Source: DAIOXA01 sp050949165
GTDB taxonomy: Bacteria; Bacillota; Proteinivoracia; UBA4975
DNA length: 19,158 nt
NCBI GenBank assembly: GCA_050949165.1
Contig: JBMNFF010000013.1
Span: 1 to 19,158 of the forward strand
Direction of reading: 5' to 3'
Below are positions 12,394 to 19,158 of this stretch, piece by piece; position 1 is the stretch's first letter, and each line of letters starts with the position of its first letter. The notes beneath the pieces were generated by a model. That model did no database searches and had not been told where the DNA came from. It saw only the letters and a list, made by a program, of their open reading frames with translations. The translations under genes were made by a program, and so were the position numbers.

Positions 12394-14034
12394 TCAGGGG
12401 GCTCCACCGGTTTGGGGGGGGCGGAAAAGACTGCGAAGGCCGTAGACCATTCTGTCCAGAAAATCCCGCGGGGGGATTGGCTGGGGTAATTTAAGGGATA
12501 TGTGGGCGCTGGCGGCATCGGGGGTGCTGGGCTTGAGGACGTGGACATAATTCCGCCCCTGATAGCCGTCGACGTACTGCTCGAAAAACTCATAGGTGCG
12601 GGGGGCGACTTCCTTTAACTCTTTGCGCCGGTACTGGAAATATCCGTAGTCAATACCTGCCGCCACGACCTCCTCATCGGCATAGAAATTTGCAAAGAAC
12701 TGGGCGAAGTACTCGCCAGGGTTCTCGACATAGTAATCGCGAGTAAAGGCACTGGCAGCCTCTGCCTGCCAGATTGAATAGAACTGTTTGTAGGAGCTAT
12801 AGTACAGCAGGGCAATGTCCACTTCATGGCCGACTTCATGCAAGGTGACGATGTCCGGCAACCCCTTGCCCAAACTGACGACCAGATATCTTTTGTCTAT
12901 ATAGTAGACGCCGGCATATTTCGGATTGGCCACGTAACCGGGGACATCGATCAGGCCGGGAAAAAATTTACAGGAGCTGCCTATGGCGACGATGTCCCGC
13001 AGTATCGGCAAGGGCACGTTTTCCAGGGCGCGGATGCATTCCCTGATTACCTGGTCTTCATAGGGCTCCTGGGGCAATTCAATCAAGCGGTACATTAATT
13101 CGCGAAAGGTGGGGTCATCGCTGGCCGAGTCAATCACGGCCTTCAGCCGCAGGACCTGATCCAGGCCTTCACCCAACAGGGCCTGGGTAATTCTGATAAA
13201 GTCCAGGCAAGTCGAGTCCGCAGCCAGTCCCCGTTGGTAGATATGGAGATTTAAGAACTCCCATGTTTCCGGGTCCAGACCCAACAAGTCCCCATCTTCG
13301 ATAAAACCACTATCCCAATGGCCGCTGAAGATAATATCGCCGTTACTGGCAAACAGGGTCCCTTCTCCGTGGGGCAGGCCCCTGTGCCATTGCCCCTGGT
13401 ACACTTTTCTTTCATCGATGAACAAGGTTCCCTGGCCGTGGAACAGGTCATCGCTGAATTCACCTTCATACCTCTGCCCCCTCATGGCGAGGACGCCTTG
13501 ACCTTCTCGCTTATTGTCCTTCCACTCTCCCTGATAAGTGCTGTTTACGGTGTGCAGGCTCCCGTAACCGTTGAGCTTGTCGTTGGCCCACTGCCCTTCG
13601 TAAACCTTGACGCCGTGGACGGTCAAGGTTCCCTGGCCGCTTCGCTTGCCGCCCTGCCATTGACCTTCATAGATCCGGCCGCCTTCGCCGTAAAAAATGG
13701 CAGAGCCGTGCAATTTGCCGTCTTTAAAAGAACCCTGGGCAATGAGTCGACCCGCCCTGGTGAAGAATTTCCCCTGGCCGTTGGGGAGGTTGTCGGCGAT
13801 ATCTCCTTTGTACAAGATGGAACCGCCGGGATAGGGGCCGACTCTGGGATAGTAGAGGATATCCCGGGTGGAATAGAGAATCAGCTGGAAAAATAGGAAA
13901 ACTACCAGCAGGGGGGCAAGGATTGCTACTAACCTTTTTGTCTTCCGGGTAAGGAAAGGCTTGGCCTTCTTCGGCTGTGAAACCTTAAGCACTAATTCCA
14001 GGTTCTTTGGGAGAGGCGGCACCGGCTTACTCAT
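12394..14034 (-). CDS. Membrane-anchored MORN-repeat protein with ATLF/PPEP-like zinc metallopeptidase domain, 546 aa
   Basis: The start is taken as ATG 14034 (MSKPVPP): AAGGAGG is well spaced from it but would touch the TTG at 14043. Residues 1-34 are basic and 35-54 form one transmembrane helix (VAILAPLLVVFLFFQLILYS), so the rest lies outside the cytoplasm. Residues about 75-245 are seven to eight MORN repeats (for example YEGQWQGGKRSGQGTLTVHG, YEGEFSDDLFHGQGTLFID). The C-terminal part contains TLHEVGHEVD (HExxH at 399-403) and, 38 residues later, NPGEYFAQFFANFY with E441 as likely third zinc ligand. This is the gluzincin pattern of anthrax lethal factor C-terminal and Pro-Pro endopeptidase domains. 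Substrate unknown. MORN fused to this type of peptidase is uncommon to my knowledge. The gene is GC-rich and intact. Confidence 0.85.
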   Translation of the reverse strand: MSKPVPPLPKNLELVLKVSQPKKAKPFLTRKTKRLVAILAPLLVVFLFFQLILYSTRDILYYPRVGPYPGGSILYKGDIADNLPNGQGKFFTRAGRLIAQGSFKDGKLHGSAIFYGEGGRIYEGQWQGGKRSGQGTLTVHGVKVYEGQWANDKLNGYGSLHTVNSTYQGEWKDNKREGQGVLAMRGQRYEGEFSDDLFHGQGTLFIDERKVYQGQWHRGLPHGEGTLFASNGDIIFSGHWDSGFIEDGDLLGLDPETWEFLNLHIYQRGLAADSTCLDFIRITQALLGEGLDQVLRLKAVIDSASDDPTFRELMYRLIELPQEPYEDQVIRECIRALENVPLPILRDIVAIGSSCKFFPGLIDVPGYVANPKYAGVYYIDKRYLVVSLGKGLPDIVTLHEVGHEVDIALLYYSSYKQFYSIWQAEAASAFTRDYYVENPGEYFAQFFANFYADEEVVAAGIDYGYFQYRRKELKEVAPRTYEFFEQYVDGYQGRNYVHVLKPSTPDAASAHISLKLPQPIPPRDFLDRMVYGLRSLFRPPQTGGAP

Positions 14035-14149
14035 GCTCCTCAACCTCCTTCATTAATGCTCATATCTATATTTCCTTAAGATGCAGAAAAGTCCTGCCAG
14101 ACTGCCATCTGCTTCTGCCCCTTCCCCTTGCCAATCCGGATATAAGGGC

Positions 14150-14179
14150 AAAAAAAATCCGCCGACCAGCAGCGGATTT
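14150..14179 (-). terminator. Rho-independent terminator of the ABC transporter operon
   Basis: On the minus strand AAATCCGC (14179-14172) pairs with GCGGATTT (14162-14155) across nine bases and is followed by eight T residues (A-run 14150-14157 on the plus strand). It lies directly after the stop of the last permease gene. Confidence 0.85.
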
Positions 14180-14187
14180 AGTATTTT

Positions 14188-15663
14188 TTAACTGCAGCAA
14201 CTGCCGCCTCCACCCTGACTGATGGGCGCGGCTGCCCCCAGCTTGGGCCGAATTGCCGTCTTCCATGCGTGCATGGCCAGGGATACGGCGATGACACCAT
14301 AGGCCACAAAGACCCGGAAGTACTCGCCCAGCTGGGCGTTGTTGAACAATTCCTTGCCGGCCTGGGGAGCGACGATGAACAAGGTGTGGAAGAGGATGAC
14401 CCCCAGCACCGCCTGCTTGTTATTGGCCCTTTGCACCGAGGCCCCGCCCACCAGGAGGGCGGCGATGGCGAACTGGCCGACCTGGGTGTGGGCGCCATAG
14501 GTGGAGAAGGTCCCGATGTTCTGGAGATAGATGAGCTGTCCCCAGCAGGCCAGGACGGTGGAGAGGATCATGGCGATGATGCGAATCCGGTCGACGTTGA
14601 GTCCTGCGGCATTGGCCACGGTGCGGCTCTGGCCGACGGTGCGCATGTTCTGGCCCAGGCGGGTGCGAAGCAGCCAGGTGTTGAACAGGCAGAGGCCGGC
14701 AATGGCCAGGTAGGTGGTCACGGGAATCCGCACGAAAAGGAGGATATCCTCCACCGCCGGGATGAAGGTGGCTGCGAAGGCCAGGCCGGCCAGGCCGATG
14801 CAGACCAGGGGCTTGGCCAGGTCATAATCCGCGCGGCGCCGGGCCAGCTTGTTTACAATCAACTGCCAGACGTGGTAGCCGACCCAGGAAGCCAGGAGGA
14901 TTTCCACGGCGTGGAGCAGGAGCAAGCGGTCGCCGGCCAGGAACTGGTTGAGGGCTGGAACATAGGTGAGGGCATAGCCCCCGGCGGCCGCAGCCATCAG
15001 GGCCAGGTTGGCTGCCAATTTGCCGCCCTTCCCGGCCAGGTAGAGAACTACCTTGATAAGGGCCACAGCAAAGAGGACGGCCAGGGCCAGCTTGAGGACG
15101 GAAAGCATGGGCACGGTGTCCAGGGCGTACTTGAGGTTGCCGGTGAGGTCGATGGTGTTCCTGACCCCGACGTCCCCGGGAATGATCAGGGTGGGGTTTC
15201 TGACGGGGATGATGCCGCCGATGACGTAGAGGAAGAAGAGCTGGTAGAGGCCGTCGGCAAAGTAGCCCAGGACCAGGCCGGCTATCATCTCCGCCCCCTT
15301 CATCTTGTTGAACAGGCGCCCCACCAGCCAGCCGAAGAGGATGGCGATGGGTGTGGCCAGCAAGACCCCCAGGAGGAAGCCCTGGATGCCGCCGAAGCCC
15401 CAGTACACCACCCAGAACACGGCGATCTGGGCGGCGATGGCCCCGATGACGATGCTGAAGTTGAGGCCCATGCCGGCCAGAACCGGGATGAGCAGGGCCA
15501 GGACCATGAAGCCGTTGCGCCCGATGCGGGTAAAGAGCTCGTTGCCCACGAAGGTCAGGGGGCTGTTGGAGGCATAGATGGCGGCGATGCAGAGCAGGGA
15601 GAACAGGAGCACCACCTTGTTGTCCAGCAGCGACTTGCGCAGATTATCCAGGAGTTTATTCAC
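14188..15663 (-). CDS. ABC transporter permease (BMP/nucleoside-type, BPD_transp_2 family), 491 aa
   Basis: The start is GTG 15663 (VNKLLDN), preceded by AAAGGAGG; it lies 8 bases inside the upstream permease, indicating coupling. It has about ten or more hydrophobic segments and the conserved permease region LRTRLGQNMRTVGQSRTVAN then AAGLNVDRIRIIAMILST. This matches the EAA-like loop of the branched-chain/ribose/BMP permease family (GxNxxAAxxxGxN), which contacts the ATPase. It is longer than its partner (355 aa) because of an extra membrane-helix insertion in the middle (about residues 200-300). The C-terminus GGGGSCCS is unusual. It is the last gene of the operon, followed by a terminator, and pairs with the preceding permease as a heterodimer (family inference). 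Confidence 0.88.
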   Translation of the reverse strand: MNKLLDNLRKSLLDNKVVLLFSLLCIAAIYASNSPLTFVGNELFTRIGRNGFMVLALLIPVLAGMGLNFSIVIGAIAAQIAVFWVVYWGFGGIQGFLLGVLLATPIAILFGWLVGRLFNKMKGAEMIAGLVLGYFADGLYQLFFLYVIGGIIPVRNPTLIIPGDVGVRNTIDLTGNLKYALDTVPMLSVLKLALAVLFAVALIKVVLYLAGKGGKLAANLALMAAAAGGYALTYVPALNQFLAGDRLLLLHAVEILLASWVGYHVWQLIVNKLARRRADYDLAKPLVCIGLAGLAFAATFIPAVEDILLFVRIPVTTYLAIAGLCLFNTWLLRTRLGQNMRTVGQSRTVANAAGLNVDRIRIIAMILSTVLACWGQLIYLQNIGTFSTYGAHTQVGQFAIAALLVGGASVQRANNKQAVLGVILFHTLFIVAPQAGKELFNNAQLGEYFRVFVAYGVIAVSLAMHAWKTAIRPKLGAAAPISQGGGGSCCS

Positions 15664-16723
15664 CGGAACCGCCTCCTTTCGTCTTGGACAGGGCAAAGAG
15701 GATGATGCCGTTGGAAATTATAATCCGGATGACATCGGCCAGGTTGCTGGAGGGCAGGACCTTGTTGGCCACGGGCAGGGCCACCGCCAACAGGCCCTGG
15801 AAGAGGAAGGCGCCGATAATTACCTGGGTGATGGTGGCCTTCCTGGTGCTGGCGCCGCCGATGAGGACGGCGGCCACCGAGTGAAAGCCCATCATCAGGG
15901 GGGCGTTGTACAGCTGCAGAAAGCCGTAGCTCTGGGCGTAGGTGATGATGCCCACGGCGCCCAGGGCGGTGGAAATCGCCGTGCCGATGATGCGCATCTT
16001 GTTGACATTGATCCCGGTAGCCCGGGTAAATTGCGGATTGGCCCCGGCGGCGCTCATGGCCAGGCCGGTCTTGCTCCGCATAAACAGCCACATGAGGAAG
16101 CAGGTGAGGAGGAAGAAGAGAATCAGCACAGTGGGAATGTACAGGCCCCCCTCGCCCCCGATGGAAAAGGACAGGGGCGTGTGGTTAAAGACGTGGGCAA
16201 AACTGCTGCTGAGGCTGATGGTATTCCGCATCCCCACCCCGCCCAGGGGCCAGATGAGCTCACCGTTTTTGAAGGGCAGGGCCAGCCACATGATGTTCAT
16301 GAAGGCGATGACGGAAAAGCCCACATAGGTGGAGACCGTCATCTCGGAGCCCTTGACCCGGTTGAGCAGCATACCATAGGCGATGCCCATCAGGCCGGCG
16401 ATGGCCGTCCCCACCAACATGGCCACGGCGATGGAGAGCCAGGGGTTGGCGATGCCCAGCTCGATGCTGATGGTGGCGCCCAGGAGTCCGCCGACAATCC
16501 CCAGGGAAATGCCGAAGTTGGGGCCGATACCGCTCTGAATGGCGGGGACCATGGCCAGGACCAGAATGCCATACATGGCCCAGCGGCGCAGGCTGTCCCC
16601 CAAGAGGTTGGGAATGCTCAGGCCCAGGGGCTGGGCGGATATGAGCAGGAGCAGGAAAAAGGAGATGATGATCAGCCGGGGCAAGCCGATGCGGTCGTAG
16701 ATTCCCTTCAGTCTAGCACTCAC
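15656..16723 (-). CDS. ABC transporter permease (BMP/nucleoside-type, BPD_transp_2 family), 355 aa
   Basis: GTG 16723 (VSARLKG) is chosen because GAGGGG lies about eight bases upstream. The start falls 11 bases inside the ATPase gene, whose last codons overlap it in another frame. The protein has about nine or ten transmembrane helices and the family loop MRSKTGLAMSAAGANPQFTR followed by ATGINVNKMRIIGTAIS, the cytoplasmic coupling region of BPD_transp_2 permeases. Together with the next permease it should form the membrane channel. The start of the longer frame at 16771 is in ATPase coding sequence and is rejected. Confidence 0.88.
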   Translation of the reverse strand: MSARLKGIYDRIGLPRLIIISFFLLLLISAQPLGLSIPNLLGDSLRRWAMYGILVLAMVPAIQSGIGPNFGISLGIVGGLLGATISIELGIANPWLSIAVAMLVGTAIAGLMGIAYGMLLNRVKGSEMTVSTYVGFSVIAFMNIMWLALPFKNGELIWPLGGVGMRNTISLSSSFAHVFNHTPLSFSIGGEGGLYIPTVLILFFLLTCFLMWLFMRSKTGLAMSAAGANPQFTRATGINVNKMRIIGTAISTALGAVGIITYAQSYGFLQLYNAPLMMGFHSVAAVLIGGASTRKATITQVIIGAFLFQGLLAVALPVANKVLPSSNLADVIRIIISNGIILFALSKTKGGGSGE

Positions 16724-18314
16724 AATTTGCACCCCTCTTTCTTCCCGACATGGCCAGGCCGAATTGGGCATCCGGAGCGTCGGGACTGAGAATTTCAGAG
16801 ACTTGTCCGTCGGAGACGATGGCGATGCGGTCGCAGATGGAGCGCAATTCCACCAGCTCCGAGCTGATGACGATAATGGTCAGGCCCTGTTCCCGGTTGA
16901 GCTTGACCAGGTATTCCAGGACCAATTTCTTGGCCCCGATATCTATCCCCCGGGTGGGCTCAGCCACCATCAGGATTTTGGGCCTCAAGGTCAGGGCCCG
17001 GGCCAGGCAGACCTTCTGCTGATTGCCCCCGGAGAGGGCGCCGGCGGGCTGGGCAGGCCCGGTGCAGCGGATATCCAGGAGCTCAATCATCTCCCGGGCA
17101 TGCTTGCGGGCCTTGGCCTGGTTGTACAGGCGGACAGGCCCCAGCTTGTAGAGGAAATCTTCCTGGACCTGGAGGGCGGAAAAGACAATATTGTGCTCGA
17201 TGGATTCATCCAGGAGCAGGCCGACGCCCCGCCGGTCCTCGGACACAAAGGCTACCCCCTTGTTGAGGGCATCCCCCAGCTTGTCCAGAGCCAGTTCCTG
17301 GCCAAAGACCCCGACGCTGCCCCAGGCCCGGTGCAGGCCCATGATGCCGTTGGCAATTCCCAGTTTGCCCTGGCCGGCCAGGCCGCCGATGCCGAAGATT
17401 TCGCCCCGGCGGATATCCAGGTCGACGCCCCGGACGGTCTCCCCGGGCATCTCCACGCAGAGATCCCGGATGCTCATGGCAATATCCTCGTCTGCCAAGG
17501 TGCGGGTATCCTCCCCGGGATCCACCAGGGAGTCCACCTTGCGCCCGATCATCAGCTCGGCAATTTCCAGGACATTGGTGTCCTTGACCGCCTTGGAAGC
17601 GACCAACTCGCCGTCCCGGAGCACGGTGATATTGTCGGCATAGTCCATCACCTCGCCCAGGCGGTGGGTGATGAAGATGATGGCGATGCCCTTTTGGGCG
17701 ATGAGGCGCATGGTCTGCAAGAGGTTCTCCGCTTCACTCTCGGTGAGGACGGCGGTGGGCTCATCAAAGACCAGGAGCTTTATTCCAATTTTGTCAATTT
17801 CCCGGGCAATTTCCATGAACTGCATGTGGCCCACGGGCAAGCCCGCCACGGTGGCATATTCCTCGATATTGAGGCCGATGTCCTTCAGGGCCTTGCGGGC
17901 ATCCCGGGCCATGGCCTCCATGTCCAGGGTTTCCAAGGACGGCCCCAGGATCCGGCTCATCAGGGTGGGCTTGCTGATCTCCCTGCCCACTTTGATATTC
18001 TCGGTGATGGTGAAGCCGGGAATGAGCATGAACTCCTGATGGACCATGCCAATCCCATACTTGATGGCATTCTGGGGGGCATCGATGCTGACCGGTTTCC
18101 CCTCTATCTCCACCGTTCCATCAAAACCTCCGGTGGCATGGATGACCGGCATACCAAAGAGGATGTTCATGAGGGTGGACTTGCCGGCGCCGTTTTCACC
18201 GATGAGGGCATGGATCTCGCCTGGCTTGACCCGCAGCGTCACATTTTTCAGGACCCGGTTGCCATAGTATTCCTTGCTGATATTCTCCATGTTCAGGAGA
18301 TATTGGGTACTCAT
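16713..18314 (-). CDS. ABC transporter ATPase with two fused nucleotide-binding domains (sugar/nucleoside importer type), 533 aa
   Basis: ATG 18314 (MSTQYLL) is chosen over ATG 18329 because GGGGG-TAG sits correctly before it. NBD1: Walker A GENGAGKS (39-46), Q-loop VHQEF, Walker B with catalytic Glu LLVFDEPTA (D184, E185), H-loop FITHR. Its signature is degenerate: PVGHMQFMEIARE replaces the usual LSxGxxQ. NBD2: atypical P-loop GGLAGQGK as usual in this family, signature LSGGNQQKVCLARAL and Walker B ILMVAEPTRGIDIGA. This is the layout of RbsA/YufO-like importers, energising uptake through the two downstream permeases. The C-terminus reads GANCEC and overlaps the next gene. ATP hydrolysis is expected in the cytoplasm. 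Confidence 0.9.
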   Translation of the reverse strand: MSTQYLLNMENISKEYYGNRVLKNVTLRVKPGEIHALIGENGAGKSTLMNILFGMPVIHATGGFDGTVEIEGKPVSIDAPQNAIKYGIGMVHQEFMLIPGFTITENIKVGREISKPTLMSRILGPSLETLDMEAMARDARKALKDIGLNIEEYATVAGLPVGHMQFMEIAREIDKIGIKLLVFDEPTAVLTESEAENLLQTMRLIAQKGIAIIFITHRLGEVMDYADNITVLRDGELVASKAVKDTNVLEIAELMIGRKVDSLVDPGEDTRTLADEDIAMSIRDLCVEMPGETVRGVDLDIRRGEIFGIGGLAGQGKLGIANGIMGLHRAWGSVGVFGQELALDKLGDALNKGVAFVSEDRRGVGLLLDESIEHNIVFSALQVQEDFLYKLGPVRLYNQAKARKHAREMIELLDIRCTGPAQPAGALSGGNQQKVCLARALTLRPKILMVAEPTRGIDIGAKKLVLEYLVKLNREQGLTIIVISSELVELRSICDRIAIVSDGQVSEILSPDAPDAQFGLAMSGRKRGANCEC

Positions 18315-18359
18315 GATCTCTACCCCCATTTATTACATACTTTGCCAATACAAAAGGAA

Positions 18360-18389
18360 TTCGCCGGCCCTGTAAGAGAAGCCGGCGAA
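18360..18389 (-). terminator. Intercistronic hairpin between binding-protein and ATPase genes
   Basis: TTCGCCGGC (18360-18368) and GCCGGCGAA (18381-18389) form a perfect 9-bp stem with a 12-base loop, seven bases after the DUF3798 stop. On the minus strand it is followed by TTCCTTTTG, a weak T-tract. Such elements often let partial read-through or protect upstream mRNA, so the binding protein is made in excess over membrane parts. Confidence 0.6.
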
Positions 18390-18396
18390 CCCAGGT

Positions 18397-19158
18397 TTAC
18401 TGAGCGAAATCGTAGAAGTCGCAGAGGATCAGGAAGAAGTTATCCAGAGAGACTCCGTCGGCTTCATACTTGGAAATCCGGGTGTCACTGCCAGCCAGTC
18501 CTTGGATGATAGAAACCAAAGCTTCTTCATCTACGCGGCCGTCGGTCTCGCCTTCCAGGAAATCCATGGCGTATTCCACGCCGGCTTCGATCATCAGCAT
18601 GTTGACAGGAGTTCCCCAGGTGGACATGCGACCTTCCTGGCCATGCTCCTTGAGGGCGGTCTGGATGGAATCCAGCATGTACTGGACATCGCCTTCATGG
18701 CCGGAAACGTCGATGTTCAATGCAGCAGGATAGCCATGGTAGGGGCTGGGGCAGCACTGCTGCGGGAAGATGGCTCCCTGCTCCAGGATGGAGCGAATCA
18801 GGGGCTCCTGCATGGCGCAGTTGGTGGAGAAGAAAGCGGTATCCTTGCCATACTGGGCAATCTGCCGGGGCACATCTTCCAGGATGAATTGCTGAGCGCC
18901 GGATACACCGGCATCACCGGTGGGGTCTGGGGCATTGACTTCAACAAAGTTGATGCCCAGCTCCGCGGCGGTCTGCTTCATCAGGTCGCGGCGAGCCGCG
19001 ATGGTGGCATAGGAAAGGTGGCGGGCAAAGGAGTAGTGGATAAAGGTCTTGGCCCCCATTTCCGCAGCTTTGGTGGGAATGGTCTCACCCATGGTGAGCT
19101 CGTCCACCAAGAGGACGATGTCAGCCTTGCTGGCGATGGTAGCGGGGTCCTCGGCGGC
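18397..19158 (-). CDS. DUF3798 family protein, probable substrate-binding component of the ABC importer (partial, 5' end outside window)
   Basis: The frame is open from the right edge to TGA 18397, giving 253 residues. It carries the characteristic DUF3798 stretch: FIHYSFARHLSYATIAARRD, VNAPDPTGDAGVSGAQQF, EDVPRQIAQYGKDTAFFSTN-CAMQEPL and CCPSPYHGYPAAL. The fold of this family is like two-lobed periplasmic binding proteins. Its position as first gene before an ATPase and two BMP-type permeases makes it the likely ligand-binding part; the ligand is unknown. The signal peptide or lipobox expected at the N-terminus lies beyond the window, so export cannot be confirmed. Confidence 0.88.
   Translation of the reverse strand, partial: AAEDPATIASKADIVLLVDELTMGETIPTKAAEMGAKTFIHYSFARHLSYATIAARRDLMKQTAAELGINFVEVNAPDPTGDAGVSGAQQFILEDVPRQIAQYGKDTAFFSTNCAMQEPLIRSILEQGAIFPQQCCPSPYHGYPAALNIDVSGHEGDVQYMLDSIQTALKEHGQEGRMSTWGTPVNMLMIEAGVEYAMDFLEGETDGRVDEEALVSIIQGLAGSDTRISKYEADGVSLDNFFLILCDFYDFAQ

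Noticed and set aside
14269..15705. Very long plus-strand frame (478 aa) opposite the permease, and similar ones at 15578-16789 and 16764-18509
   Set aside because: They are antisense to clear transporter genes with strong family motifs. Their Gly/Gln/Asp/His-rich composition is what a GC-rich gene gives on the opposite strand.
1..19158. CRISPR arrays, tRNA, rRNA, riboswitches or replication origins
   Set aside because: No regularly spaced short repeats, cloverleaf-like segments or known aptamer patterns were seen. The only long repeats are R1/R2, and the short repeated DNA at 4060-4430 and 6690-7040 reflects the protein's calcium-binding repeats.

Overview
The window looks like a chromosomal segment of a Gram-positive anaerobe-type Firmicute (Clostridia). 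This is inferred from strong AGGAGG-type ribosome binding sites, frequent GTG/TTG starts, a DUF3798 protein coupled to a BMP/nucleoside-type ABC transporter, a lipoprotein, and conserved core genes. I cannot name the species. The window divides into an eroded accessory left half (about 1-8.6 kb, moderate GC, many frameshifts) and an intact, clearly GC-richer right half (about 8.9-19.2 kb, no frameshift seen).

Left half. After the 3' end of an unrecognised plus-strand gene and its terminator comes a truncated, frameshifted HTH-Panacea (MqsA-like antitoxin) gene. It stops exactly at a ~600 bp direct repeat (R1, 1106-1707). A near-identical copy (R2, 7754-8348) lies 6.65 kb away. Between them is a minus-strand cassette: a large secreted polymorphic-toxin gene, broken by about seven single-base frameshifts and an IS3-family element, followed by two or three tightly coupled small genes in the position of immunity genes. 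Reading across the frameshifts gives a protein of about 1,170 residues: signal peptide, helical region, thrombospondin type 3-like calcium-binding repeats, a beta-rich region, a von Willebrand A domain with intact MIDAS motif, more type 3 repeats, a hydrophobic pre-toxin segment, and a C-terminal PD-(D/E)XK nuclease domain. The repeat includes the 3' end of a small conserved hypothetical gene (intact at 8181-8639, relict at R1) and a long hairpin.

Middle (8.7-12.3 kb). A small lipoprotein, a VOC/glyoxalase-fold protein and, divergently on the plus strand, a two-gene operon: a serine-palmitoyltransferase-like alpha-oxoamine synthase overlapping (ATGA) a short-chain dehydrogenase. A possible 20-residue leader peptide, translationally coupled to the first gene, lies just upstream. 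The pair could make and reduce a 3-keto long-chain base (inference).

Right end (12.4-19.2 kb), all minus strand. A membrane-anchored protein joins MORN repeats to an HExxH domain resembling anthrax lethal factor/Pro-Pro endopeptidase metallopeptidases. Next is a four-gene ABC importer operon in the order DUF3798 binding protein (partial, runs off the window), fused double ATPase, permease, permease. It has overlapping reading frames, an intercistronic hairpin after the binding protein, and a rho-independent terminator at the end.
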